Both the position numbers and the translations under genes were made by a program. Positions 41,740 to 49,753 of a stretch of 64,000 nt of DNA are shown here, in pieces. Source of the stretch: Pseudorhodobacter sp. E13 (GTDB lineage Bacteria; Pseudomonadota; Alphaproteobacteria; Rhodobacterales; Rhodobacteraceae); assembly GCF_003991405.1 (NCBI RefSeq), contig NZ_RPEN01000158.1, forward strand, positions 310,001 through 374,000. The letters run 5' to 3'. Each line of letters starts with the position of its first letter. The first letter of the stretch is position 1. The notes beneath the pieces are model-generated. The model was not told the origin of the DNA. It searched no databases and saw only the letters and a list, made by a program, of their open reading frames with translations.

Positions 41740-41904
41740 ATGAGCGATAGGCAAATGACAACAGAGCGCAAGCCACAGGCAAAGCTTCGCCAGGATATTG
41801 ATGAAAACCTCAAGCGGGTGTTCGATGACGCGCTGGAGGATGAGATCCCAGATCGCTTCAAGCAACTCTTGGCCGAATTGAAGGCCAAGGAGGCGAAAAA
41901 ATGA
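41740..41904 (+). CDS. nepR: NepR anti-sigma factor
   Basis: 54 aa from ATG 41740 (AGGA 9 bases upstream). The upstream in-frame ATG at 41716 lies inside the promoter and cannot be on the mRNA. The NepR core is visible: KLRQDIDENLKRVFDDALEDEIPDRFKQLLAELKAKE, the two helices that wrap EcfG or the sigma-like domain of PhyR. The stop overlaps the ecfG start (ATGA), giving translational coupling of sigma and anti-sigma. Confidence 0.94.
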   Translation: MSDRQMTTERKPQAKLRQDIDENLKRVFDDALEDEIPDRFKQLLAELKAKEAKK

Positions 41905-42533
41905 ATTTCGCAGCACCGCAAACGCAGAGCGCCCCGCGCCGGGCGTCCAATTCTGCTGCCCATGAAGGCAGCCCCGCGCCCGCGCTTGACCCGCGCGATG
42001 ACCTGCCCAACCACATCCCCGCCCTGCGCGCCTTTGCCGTGTCGCTGACCCGCAACCCGACCGAGGCGGATGATCTGGTGCAGGAAACCATCATGAAGGC
42101 GTGGTCGAATTTTGACAAATTCACCCCCGGAACGGAATTGAAGGCCTGGTTGTTCACCATCCTGCGCAACACCTTCTTTTCGTCCAAACGCAAGACCAAG
42201 CGCGAAGTATCAGACCCTGAAGGCGTGCATGCGGGTGCGCTGTTTGAAAAGCCGCAGCATGACGGCAAGCTGGCCATGAACGAGTTCATGCGCGCTTTTG
42301 ACCAGCTTTCGGCAGAGCATCGCGAGGTGCTGATCCTTGTCGGGGCCAATGGCTATTCCTATCAAGAGGCCGCCGACATGATGAGCGTGGCAGCTGGCAC
42401 CGCGAAAAGCCGGGCCAGCCGGGCGCGGGCGCGGCTGTGCGAACTGCTGGGCCTTGCAGAGGGCGAAGGCATCGTGGCCGAGCAAACCGGCGCGACGCTG
42501 GCGGTTCTGGGCCGGTCCGGTCAGCAAAGATAG
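41901..42533 (+). CDS. ecfG: EcfG-type general stress sigma factor
   Basis: 210 aa. A ~30-residue Pro/Ala-rich N-terminus precedes sigma2 (LPNHIPALRAFAVSLTRNPTEADDLVQETIMKAW, LKAWLFTILRNTFFSSKRK) and sigma4 (LSAEHREVLILVGANGYSYQEAADMMSVAAGTAKSRASRARARL). This is the EcfG (sigma-EcfG) type, which reads GGAAC-N16/17-CGTT promoters. It overlaps nepR by 4 bases. Confidence 0.94.
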   Translation: MNFAAPQTQSAPRRASNSAAHEGSPAPALDPRDDLPNHIPALRAFAVSLTRNPTEADDLVQETIMKAWSNFDKFTPGTELKAWLFTILRNTFFSSKRKTKREVSDPEGVHAGALFEKPQHDGKLAMNEFMRAFDQLSAEHREVLILVGANGYSYQEAADMMSVAAGTAKSRASRARARLCELLGLAEGEGIVAEQTGATLAVLGRSGQQR

Positions 42534-42543
42534 TGGAGTGGGA

Positions 42544-44385
42544 ATGACCAAAGACAGCAAGCAAGCAGCGCCCCCGGCAGATCGTCCGGGGGCGCCGCTG
42601 TGGTCGGGGTTGAGCGCGCGGTTGATGTTGGCGATGGGGATTGCGCTGCTGCCCTTGGCTTTGCTGACCTATATCCAGACGGTTGAAACCGAAGAAGTGG
42701 CCAAGGGCCGGGCGCGCGCGGCCATTCTGGGCGATACGGTCATGGCGGCCGCCCCCCAGATTGATGTGTTCCTGCGCGCGCAGGCCACCACCGCGGCCCT
42801 TGCCGCCGCCATGCCCCGCCTGCGCGCGGACCTGCCAAGCTGCAATGCCGCGCTGACCGCCCTGAAAACCGAAGCGGGCGATGCGTTCTCGCTGATCGCC
42901 TTTACCGAGATGAATTACCGGATCGACTGTTCCTCTGCCGGGCGCAGCTATGATGTCAGCACGTTTCCGGGGATTGAAAGCTGGATGATCCCGGATGTGC
43001 CGCAGATGCGGGTCAACCTTGATGGCCCCATTTCGAACCAGTCCATCCTTGGCTTTGCGCATCCGGTCTTTGCAGAGGATGGCAGCAAGCTGGGCATTGT
43101 CACCGTCTCGGTGCCGCATGTCGCCCTGAACCCGATAGAGGCCCTGCCCTATCGCAGCCAGCCTGTAAAGCAGCCCATGGCACTGGTGACGTTCAACGCC
43201 GAAGGCCAAGTGCTGACCGCGACCGGCGGGCTGGAACGCGCACAGGATTACATTCCCGCAGCGCAGCCGCTGGCAGGCTTTGTCGGCACCTCGGCGCAAA
43301 GCTTTATCAGCGCCAACCAGAACGGCGAGAACCGCGCCTTTGCTGTGCTGCCCTTGGTGCCCGGATCACTTTATGTCATCGGGTCATGGCCTGCGGACCG
43401 ACTGGATAATCGGCTGTTGGAATTCGACGTGCCGGCCTTTGCCTTTCCGCTGCTGATGTGGGCGGCCAGTCTGCTGGTGGCCTGGCTTGCTGCCGAAAGT
43501 CAGGTGATCCGCCATGTGAAATCCTTGCGCAGCAGCATCGTGGCCTTTGCGGGCGGCAATCGCAAAATCGTGCCGGTCAATCTTGGCCATGCCGCCGCCG
43601 AATTGCGCGAGGTGGGCGAGGCCTATGAAAAGATGACCGAGGCCGTGCTGCATGACGAAGCCGAGATGGAGGATATGCTGCACCAGAAAGAAGTGTTGAT
43701 GCGCGAAGTGCATCACCGCGTCAAAAACAACCTGCAACTGATCGCCTCGATCCTGAACATGCAGTTGCGCAGCGCCATATCGCCCGAGACGAAAGACGCA
43801 ATGCGCACAGTGCAGGAACGTGTGCTGAGCCTTGCGACGGTGCACCGCGAATTGTATCAGACATCGGGTCAGGCCGATGTGCGGGCGGATGAATTGTTCC
43901 CGCAGATCATCGCCCATATTCTGAAAATCGGCTCTGCCCCCGGTCGCCGCTACAAGATCGACCGCCAGATTGAAAAGATGCGCCTGACCCCGGATCAGGC
44001 GGTGCCGCTGGCGCTGTTTCTGACCGAGGCGATGGCGAATGTGATGAAACATGCGCCCCGCGTGGCGACCCAGCCGATTGACGTGCAGCTGCGGTTGCAG
44101 CGCGCCGAGGATGGCATGGCAGAGCTGGAAATCGTCAACCCCACCGAGCCGGAAGGCCCCGGCAAGCCCAAACGCCCGGTGACATTGGTGTCTTCGGACG
44201 GGTTTGGCAGCCAGTTGCTGATCGCCTTTGCGCGCCAGTTGGAGGGCCAGTTGGTGCGCAGCGCCGAAGGGGATGAATTCCGGCTGCTTTTGCGGTTCCC
44301 GCTGCGCGATCTGGCCAGCGGCGAGGCCCGCGCCGCCCCGGCAGAGGCGCCAGAGCCGAATACGGAATCGGAAGACGACGCCTGA
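42544..44385 (+). CDS. HisKA_2 (HWE-like) sensor histidine kinase, probable PhyR kinase
   Basis: 613 aa from ATG 42544 (GTGGAGTGGGA upstream). It has a membrane helix at about 23-42, a ~250-residue periplasmic sensor of the Cache type with two cysteines (SC100, DC129), a second helix around 297-317, a HAMP-like linker and the HisKA_2 box EVLMREVHHRVKNNLQLIASILNMQ with phospho-His 390. The ATPase domain has LTEAMANVMKHA (N box) and SSDGFGSQLLIAFARQL. Position 10 bases after ecfG and the HisKA_2 type indicate a PhyK-like kinase for PhyR (inference). Confidence 0.9.
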   Translation: MTKDSKQAAPPADRPGAPLWSGLSARLMLAMGIALLPLALLTYIQTVETEEVAKGRARAAILGDTVMAAAPQIDVFLRAQATTAALAAAMPRLRADLPSCNAALTALKTEAGDAFSLIAFTEMNYRIDCSSAGRSYDVSTFPGIESWMIPDVPQMRVNLDGPISNQSILGFAHPVFAEDGSKLGIVTVSVPHVALNPIEALPYRSQPVKQPMALVTFNAEGQVLTATGGLERAQDYIPAAQPLAGFVGTSAQSFISANQNGENRAFAVLPLVPGSLYVIGSWPADRLDNRLLEFDVPAFAFPLLMWAASLLVAWLAAESQVIRHVKSLRSSIVAFAGGNRKIVPVNLGHAAAELREVGEAYEKMTEAVLHDEAEMEDMLHQKEVLMREVHHRVKNNLQLIASILNMQLRSAISPETKDAMRTVQERVLSLATVHRELYQTSGQADVRADELFPQIIAHILKIGSAPGRRYKIDRQIEKMRLTPDQAVPLALFLTEAMANVMKHAPRVATQPIDVQLRLQRAEDGMAELEIVNPTEPEGPGKPKRPVTLVSSDGFGSQLLIAFARQLEGQLVRSAEGDEFRLLLRFPLRDLASGEARAAPAEAPEPNTESEDDA

Positions 44386-44407
44386 ATGACCTGCAAAGGG
44401 GTAACGC

Positions 44408-45988
44408 GTGACACAGCCGCCAAAAATCACCGATCTGCGCCTGTTAATCACCGCAGCCGAGGCTTATCCCGCCTTGGAACGCGCCTTTCTGGCCGCCGAA
44501 ACCGAGATCAGCGCCAGCTTTCTGGTTTTTGACCTGACAACCCGGTTGCGCAGCCCCGAGGCCCGCGAAATCGGCGAAACTTGGTTCGATCTTATCCTGC
44601 ATTGCCTGCGCCGGGGCGTGGCGCTGCGCTTTGTGCTATCGGATTTTGACCCCGCAGCCCGGCCTGAAATGCACAAGGGCACATGGCACAGCCTGCGCCG
44701 TTTCATCGCGGCGGCGGAACTGGCCGGGCCAGAGGCACGGCTGGAGGTGAAAGCCGCCCTGCATCCGGCACAAACCGGCATCCTGCCCCGGCTGTTGCTA
44801 TGGCCGATGATCTACAAGCGGCTGTGGGATCTGGCGCAAGACCTCAACGCGCTGTCGGCCCCGCAACGCAGCGCGCGCCTGCGCGACATGCCCGCCATCG
44901 CCGCCCGGATGCGGCACGCAGCCGATGGCACGGTTTCGCCGCGGTTTTGGGCGCTGCCAAAGCTCTATCCCGGCACACATCACCAGAAACTCGCGGTGAT
45001 TGACCGCAAGTGGCTGTATATCGGCGGGCTGGATCTGGATGAACGGCGCTATGACACCACGGGCCATGACCGCCCGTCCAGCCAGACCTGGCATGATGTG
45101 CAACTGCTGCTGCGCGGCCCGGTGGCCGAAGATGCCGCCACCCATCTGGACCAATTTCTTGACCTTGTGTCCGGCAAGCGCCGCCCGGCCCGGCGCGGGC
45201 CGGGTCAGGGGCGCGATACCGCGCCTTTGCTGACCACCCTGTCGCGGCGGCGGCGCGGGCCGATTGCCCATATCGGCCCCAAAACCATTTCCAGCGCGCT
45301 GTATCAGCGCCATATCTCGGCGGTTTCGCGCAGCACGCGGCTGATCTATCTGGAAAGCCAGTATTTTCGCCATGTCTCATTTGCGCGGGCCTTGGCGCGG
45401 GCGGCGCGGCGCAACCCCGATCTGGGGCTGGTGCTGATGCTGCCCGGCGCGCCCGAAGAATTGGTGTTTGAACACCGCAAGGGCCTTGATACCCGCATGG
45501 GCGAATGGCTTCAGGCGCGCTGTCTGCGCATCTTGCAGCGCAGCTTTGGGCCGCGATTGTTCGTCGGCGGTGCGGCGCAAAAGCGCGACCCCGAAACCGC
45601 CATCCCCAGCGGGCGGGCGCATCTGTCGGGCGCGCCGCTGATCTATATTCACGCCAAAGTCTCGATCTTTGATGAACGCGAGGCGATTGTGTCTTCGGCC
45701 AATCTGAACGGGCGCAGCTTTCGCTGGGATACCGAATGTGGCGTGCATCTGACAGACCCAGAGGAGGTTGCCGCCTTGCGCCAGCGCCTGATGCAGCATT
45801 GGTTGCCCGACGGCGCAGGGGCCGCGTTTTTTGCCGATGCAACGGCGGTCAGCGCGTGGCGCGGTTTGGCGCTGTCGAATGCCGCATTGGCCCCGCAGGA
45901 TCGCCGGGGCTTTGTCGTGCCCTATGATCTGCACGCGGCCGAGGCCTTTGGCACCCCGGTTCCTTTTGTCCCCGAGGCGCTTGTCTGA
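44408..45988 (+). CDS. Phospholipase D-like protein with two HKD motifs
   Basis: 526 aa. GTG start with AAAGGGG upstream, 22 bases after the kinase gene, so it is likely the fourth gene of the nepR operon. HKD motifs are THHQKLAVIDRKWLYIGGLDLDERRYD (about 195-222) and IHAKVSIFDEREAIVSSANLNGRSFRWDTE (about 416-445). No signal peptide or membrane helix is evident. It could be a phospholipase, a cardiolipin-synthase-like transferase or a nuclease; the IGGLDLDERRYDT context is most like phospholipase D. Link to the stress response suggests membrane lipid remodelling (inference). Confidence 0.87.
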   Translation: MTQPPKITDLRLLITAAEAYPALERAFLAAETEISASFLVFDLTTRLRSPEAREIGETWFDLILHCLRRGVALRFVLSDFDPAARPEMHKGTWHSLRRFIAAAELAGPEARLEVKAALHPAQTGILPRLLLWPMIYKRLWDLAQDLNALSAPQRSARLRDMPAIAARMRHAADGTVSPRFWALPKLYPGTHHQKLAVIDRKWLYIGGLDLDERRYDTTGHDRPSSQTWHDVQLLLRGPVAEDAATHLDQFLDLVSGKRRPARRGPGQGRDTAPLLTTLSRRRRGPIAHIGPKTISSALYQRHISAVSRSTRLIYLESQYFRHVSFARALARAARRNPDLGLVLMLPGAPEELVFEHRKGLDTRMGEWLQARCLRILQRSFGPRLFVGGAAQKRDPETAIPSGRAHLSGAPLIYIHAKVSIFDEREAIVSSANLNGRSFRWDTECGVHLTDPEEVAALRQRLMQHWLPDGAGAAFFADATAVSAWRGLALSNAALAPQDRRGFVVPYDLHAAEAFGTPVPFVPEALV

Positions 45989-47038
45989 TCAGGGTTTGGC
46001 CGTAGCGCGCGGCGGGGCCGCCTCTACCGTCAGGCCATTGCGCAGCACCACGCCCCACAGCATCAGCGGAATGGCCACGATGCCGCCAATCGGGCCCCAC
46101 AACCAGATGCCGAACAGCAAGGCCACAAAGACCAAAAGCGGGTTCAGCGCCATGCGCTTGCCCACCAGTGCAGTGGTGATGAACTGCCCTTCGATAAAGT
46201 TGAGCGCGGCAAAGCTGAGCATCGGGAACAGCGCCGCTGCACCGTCAAACGCGCCGACCCCGGCAAACAGCAACGCCACCATGAAAATCGCAGGCCCCAG
46301 ATAGACCACGAAATTCAGCAAAAAGGCCGTCACCCCCCACAGAAACGCGCCGGGCATGCCCAAAGCCTGCAAAATCGCCGCAGTCAGCAGGCCCAGCGCG
46401 GCATTGACCAGCGTGATGGTCAGGAAATAGCGGGCCACCGTGCGTTCGGCATCACGCAGGCGTGCGGCCACCACCGCCCGGTTGGACGGCGAGGCCAGAT
46501 GCCGCCCGATCGCCTGATACATGTCGTTGCGCGACAGCAGAAAAAAGAACAGCGTGCCGGTAAAGGTCAGGATTTGCGCGGCCAGCGCCGGGGCAATCAT
46601 CAGCGCATCGGTGACATTGGGCATCGCCATCCCCTGCCCTTCCACTGGGGCCACCACATCGGCCTGCGCGGCGGGGGCCATGGCTTGCGACATATCGCGC
46701 GAGGCATCCTCTAGCCCCCGCACCAGCCCGCGCACCGCCCGCACGATATCCTGCATATCGGCCCAGACCTTCGGGGCCTGATCCAGCATCTGCGCCGCGA
46801 TGGGTTGCATCAGCAGCGCAATCAGCCCCATGGCCCCCAGCGCCAGCACAAGGCTGGTCAGCGCACCAAACACAGGTGACAGGCCCAGCCGTTCCCACGC
46901 GTCCGACATGGGCGACAGCACGATGCCGATCACCAGCGCCAAGGCCATGGGCGCGGCCAGATCGCTTATCGCGTCCAAGGCGGCGACCGTAACGATCACC
47001 GCCAAAACAATCATGGCAAGTTGCGACAAGCGTTCCAT
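45989..47038 (-). CDS. AI-2E family transporter (PF01594 membrane protein)
   Basis: 349 aa with about eight hydrophobic helices. The family pattern is present: an N-terminal hairpin (LAMIVLAVIVTVAALDAISDLAAPMALALVIGIVLSPM), a central amphipathic region, FFLLSRNDM, FLLNFVVYLGPAIFMVALLF, NFIEGQFITTALVGKRMALNPLLVFVALLFGIWLWGPIGGIVAIPLMLW. The family name does not imply autoinducer-2 export; members include Na+/H+ antiporters. It is the last gene of the minus-strand run that starts at 48851 (a 74-base gap before it). Confidence 0.88.
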   Translation of the reverse strand: MERLSQLAMIVLAVIVTVAALDAISDLAAPMALALVIGIVLSPMSDAWERLGLSPVFGALTSLVLALGAMGLIALLMQPIAAQMLDQAPKVWADMQDIVRAVRGLVRGLEDASRDMSQAMAPAAQADVVAPVEGQGMAMPNVTDALMIAPALAAQILTFTGTLFFFLLSRNDMYQAIGRHLASPSNRAVVAARLRDAERTVARYFLTITLVNAALGLLTAAILQALGMPGAFLWGVTAFLLNFVVYLGPAIFMVALLFAGVGAFDGAAALFPMLSFAALNFIEGQFITTALVGKRMALNPLLVFVALLFGIWLWGPIGGIVAIPLMLWGVVLRNGLTVEAAPPRATAKP

Positions 47039-47112
47039 TCATCCCTCGTGGTTTTTATCGGGCCCGGTGGTTCAGGGCCGAGGCGCATTAGCCCCCGGCC
47101 CTAAAGCTATTG

Positions 47113-48219
47113 TCAGGTTTTGGCAGCGCCATTGCCGCGGGCCTTTGGGCTGGTTTCTGCGGTCGCTGCGGCATCGGGGTCCAGCTCTGCCTCGGGCACT
47201 CGCCCCCCGGACTTGGCGGCAGATTTGGAGGCGCGCTCGGCGCCCGCTTTGCCAATCGCCTCCCCCACGGCTTTGGCCACACCGGCCATGGCTGCGGCTT
47301 TGGCAGCGTCCTTGACGGCTTGGGCAACGGGGGCTGCGTGTTCGGCCTCCTCCTCCGCCTCTGCATCGTCGGGGGCTTTGGCTTGGGTAAAGGGTTCCAG
47401 CGCCTTGGCCGCCCGTGCGATCAGGTTTTGCGCCACCAGCGCCGCTGCGGGTGTCACCACCACACCAATCGCGCCCGGTGCCGCCGCGCGCAGCGCCGCC
47501 CGGCTGCGCGGCATCATCCACGCCAGCCCCAGCCCCGCCGCCAGCCCAAGAACCGCCGTCGATGTGGGGTTGTTGCGGGCAAGCGATTGGCCCTTTTGCC
47601 ACAGGCTTTCCGGCTCGGTCCTGCGGGCCAAGGCGGCAAAGCTTTGCTCGCGCGCTTGCAAGATACGGTCGCGCGCCTCCTCACCAAGCGAGGACAGCCC
47701 GTGGTGGAACGCCTCGGACAGATCGCGCGCAAGATCGGCGGTGATGGTTGCCTTTTCCTTCGCCAGATCAGAGGCTTCTGCCAGCTTCGCAGCCCCGGCT
47801 TCGGCCACATCCTCGGCCGTTTGCGCGCCTTTGCTGCGCAGCGTGCCATAGGTTTCCTCCAGCCGCTTTTGCGCTTTGTTGCGGGCAGCGATGGCGCGGT
47901 CTTTCCAGGCCTCTGCGGCCTCGGCAGTGATGTCTGCCGCCGATGGTTTCGGGGCCGCGCGTTTTGCGCCCAGCAGCAACCACGCTGCCCCTGCCATCAG
48001 GGCCGCCGCCGCAATGGGATGCGCCTTGGCGGTTTGCGTGGCCGTGCTGGCCGCCGTTTGCGCCCCGCGCGCCAGCGCCTCGCCGCCATCCGTCAGCTTT
48101 TGCTTGACCGCATCAGGCGCGGGCAGCGTGGATTTCAAATCCTCCCACAGCGCCAGCAACGCCGCTTCGGTGGCTTCGGCTTCGGCAATCAAGTCTTTCG
48201 TCGTGCGAGCGGTTGTCAT
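47113..48219 (-). CDS. Ala/Lys-rich membrane-associated protein, DUF883/DUF3618-like
   Basis: About 368 aa. ATG 48219 has AGGAG at 7 bases; ATG 48222 is the next upstream alternative. The N-terminal ~60 residues are a helical charged segment (TKDLIAEAEATEAALLALWEDLKS). A short hydrophobic helix follows (HPIAAAALMAGAAWLLLG), then a long heptad-rich stretch and a second hydrophobic region (NPTSTAVLGLAAGLGLAWMMP, GAIGVVVTPAAALVAQNL). The C-terminus is low-complexity. DUF883-type proteins are ribosome- or membrane-associated stress proteins. It overlaps the DUF1469-like gene stop. Confidence 0.65.
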   Translation of the reverse strand: MTTARTTKDLIAEAEATEAALLALWEDLKSTLPAPDAVKQKLTDGGEALARGAQTAASTATQTAKAHPIAAAALMAGAAWLLLGAKRAAPKPSAADITAEAAEAWKDRAIAARNKAQKRLEETYGTLRSKGAQTAEDVAEAGAAKLAEASDLAKEKATITADLARDLSEAFHHGLSSLGEEARDRILQAREQSFAALARRTEPESLWQKGQSLARNNPTSTAVLGLAAGLGLAWMMPRSRAALRAAAPGAIGVVVTPAAALVAQNLIARAAKALEPFTQAKAPDDAEAEEEAEHAAPVAQAVKDAAKAAAMAGVAKAVGEAIGKAGAERASKSAAKSGGRVPEAELDPDAAATAETSPKARGNGAAKT

Positions 48220-48587
48220 CATGATCTCCTGTCGCGTTGAATGGGTTTAAGATTTACGGGGCGCAGGGCACGGCGAAGCCCGGCGCGGGCCAAAAGCCCC
48301 AGCACAAGCGCCAAACCAACGCCCGCCCCTGCAACCACGGCATAGGCCGCCGCAGGCGATAGCCCGGCGCTGCTTTGCAACACCGCAGCCAATGCCATCA
48401 GGGCAAAGACCAGCGCCATCACCAGCATCAGCACCGCCGCCAAGATCAGGCCAAGGCCCACAATCAGCGCCTTCAGCCGTTGCGCCGCGTCCAGCCGAAC
48501 CATCGCAACCCGGAGCCGCCACCAACGGGAAAGCAGCACAATCAAGCGACTTGCCTGCGCAAGCGGTTTCAGGTCGGGGTCTGTCAT
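48219..48587 (-). CDS. DUF1469-like (Phage_holin_3_6 superfamily) membrane protein
   Basis: 122 aa with two long membrane helices (LKALIVGLGLILAAVLMLVMALVFALMALAAVL and AAAYAVVAGAGVGLALVLGLLARAGL) and basic ends. This is the small stress-associated membrane-protein type that commonly accompanies DUF883/DUF3618 genes; the holin name is only a profile label and there is no phage context. It overlaps the downstream gene by a TGA/ATG junction, so they are translationally coupled. Confidence 0.8.
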   Translation of the reverse strand: MTDPDLKPLAQASRLIVLLSRWWRLRVAMVRLDAAQRLKALIVGLGLILAAVLMLVMALVFALMALAAVLQSSAGLSPAAAYAVVAGAGVGLALVLGLLARAGLRRALRPVNLKPIQRDRRS

Positions 48588-48647
48588 AGGCCCGGTTTTC
48601 CTTGTGGGTGCGATTTACGGCGTGGCAGGCAGGCGGGCCTGCACGCC

Positions 48648-48851
48648 TTAGATGCGGCGCGCGGTGCTGCGCGGGCCGATCAGCAGCCAGATCACAAAGC
48701 CGACGATGGGCAAGAAGATGATCAGCAAGGACCACAGCACTTTTTTGCCCGTCGACGCCGATGATCCGATCACCGAAATAATCGCCCAAAGGTCAAGGGC
48801 CAGAATGATCAGCCCACCAAAACCCGTCAGTTGAAACATGTTCATTTCCAT
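48648..48851 (-). CDS. PLDc_N domain small membrane protein
   Basis: 67 aa. ATG 48851 has GGGAG six bases upstream. Two helices (FGGLIILALDLWAIISVIGSS and KKVLWSLLIIFLPIVGFVIWLLIGPR) and the terminal GPR motif match PF13396, the N-terminal membrane module of cardiolipin synthases, here standing alone. It heads the four-gene envelope cassette and has a candidate EcfG promoter 64-88 bases upstream. Confidence 0.87.
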   Translation of the reverse strand: MEMNMFQLTGFGGLIILALDLWAIISVIGSSASTGKKVLWSLLIIFLPIVGFVIWLLIGPRSTARRI

Positions 48852-48914
48852 GCGTGTCTCCCTTGTCTGCCCGACAGCGGCTTTTCACGCGCTGCCCTGA
48901 GGCGTTGAAGGTAA

Positions 48915-48939
48915 AACGCGCCACGCCGGGTTTGGTTCC
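48915..48939 (-). promoter_or_regulatory. Candidate EcfG promoter of the envelope cassette
   Basis: On the minus strand GGAAC (48939-48935), 16 bases, CGTT (48918-48915). It is 64 bases before the PLDc_N start and gives the local EcfG consensus exactly. Confidence 0.75.
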
Positions 48940-49031
48940 CTCAGTCTGCCGAACCTTTCTGCCGTACCTTTCGCGCGCAGCATCTGCCCAACCCGCGCAC
49001 ACAAGGTTTAGAGGGTAGGACACAAAGTCAG

Positions 49032-49056
49032 GGAACCGATTGCCCGCAACCGCGTT
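49032..49056 (+). promoter_or_regulatory. Candidate EcfG promoter of the DUF1328 gene
   Basis: GGAAC (49032-49036), 16 bases, CGTT (49053-49056), 44 bases before the ATG at 49100. It is divergent from the envelope-cassette promoter, about 93 bases away. Confidence 0.75.
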
Positions 49057-49099
49057 GGTTTTGCATCAGCGCATCGGCGCATCATTATAGGAGAGTATC

Positions 49100-49273
49100 A
49101 TGCTTGGTTGGGCACTTACGTTTCTGGTAGTCGCATTGATCGCGGCAGTTCTGGGCTTTGGCGGCATTGCCGGGGCATCCGCGTCGATTGCGCAAATCCT
49201 GTTCTTTGTCTTTATCGTCCTGTTCGTCGTGGCGATGATCGCACGCGCGTTGCGTGGAAAACCACCTGTCTGA
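49100..49273 (+). CDS. DUF1328 (YtjA-like) small membrane protein
   Basis: 57 aa, [18 protein letters not shown] then [39 protein letters not shown]. Two membrane helices flank the conserved GFGGIAG turn, which is the DUF1328/YtjA signature. A GGAG ribosome site is 6-8 bases upstream. DUF1328 genes are frequent members of stress regulons; function unknown. Candidate EcfG promoter upstream and bidirectional terminator downstream. Confidence 0.9.
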   Translation: MLGWALTFLVVALIAAVLGFGGIAGASASIAQILFFVFIVLFVVAMIARALRGKPPV

Positions 49274-49294
49274 CGCAGGCGCAGATAGAAAGCA

Positions 49295-49322
49295 GAAAGC
49301 CGCCCATCGGGGCGGCTTTCTT
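49295..49322. terminator. Bidirectional terminator after DUF1328 gene
   Basis: GAAAGCCGCCC (49295-49305) pairs perfectly with GGGCGGCTTTC (49310-49320) around ATCG. TT follows on the plus strand and TTTC-type bases on the minus strand. It separates the convergent genes ending at 49273 and 49339. Confidence 0.85.
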
Positions 49323-49338
49323 GCCTTCTAGGGCCGGA

Positions 49339-49737
49339 TCAACGCGCCGGAAAGGCAGATTGCCGCAGCAAATCCGGGTCAAAGGGCAAGGCAATATCTG
49401 GCAAGCCCTGCCGCCGCGCGAAATCCGGCGCATCCAGCAGCACCACCCGCAACCCGCGCTGATGCGCCAGCGCCAGCACATCCGCCTCGGTTTCGGCCAG
49501 ATGCAGGATCGCGGTGTCACCCGCTGCCGCCTCGGACAAGGCCAAACGCACCTCGGGCTTGGTGTGGCACAAGATCACCTGCGCATCCGGCGCATGGCCG
49601 CGCAGGGTTTCAGCCAGATCCAACCCGATCAGGATTGTCGGTTCATAAATCACGAAATGGTCCAACACAGGCAAACCCCTATAAAACAAGGCGCAGGTAT
49701 GGAACCAATCGGCGCGGGCTGCATTAAACTGTGACAT
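49339..49737 (-). CDS. Hypothetical alpha/beta protein divergent from FNR-like regulator
   Basis: 132 aa from ATG 49737 (MSQFNAARADWFHTCALF); an upstream ATG at 49758 would overlap the regulator gene. The sequence alternates strands and helices in a receiver-like order (LDHFVIYEPTILIGLDLAETLRGH, DAQVILCHTKPEVRLALSEA, DTAILHLAETEADVLALAHQRGLRVVLLDAPD) but lacks a phospho-acceptor aspartate set. I do not recognise a family. Codon use supports it as real; start is uncertain since no good ribosome site is seen. Confidence 0.5.
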   Translation of the reverse strand: MSQFNAARADWFHTCALFYRGLPVLDHFVIYEPTILIGLDLAETLRGHAPDAQVILCHTKPEVRLALSEAAAGDTAILHLAETEADVLALAHQRGLRVVLLDAPDFARRQGLPDIALPFDPDLLRQSAFPAR

Positions 49738-49753
49738 AGCCGGAGGAAATGAG

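Noticed and set aside
45989-47038. Quorum-sensing export of AI-2
   Set aside because: AI-2E is a family name covering varied transporters, and no luxS or related gene is in the window.
48219-48587. Prophage remnant suggested by the holin-like profile
   Set aside because: Two-helix DUF1469-type proteins share that label; there are no other phage genes and the neighbours are stress membrane proteins.
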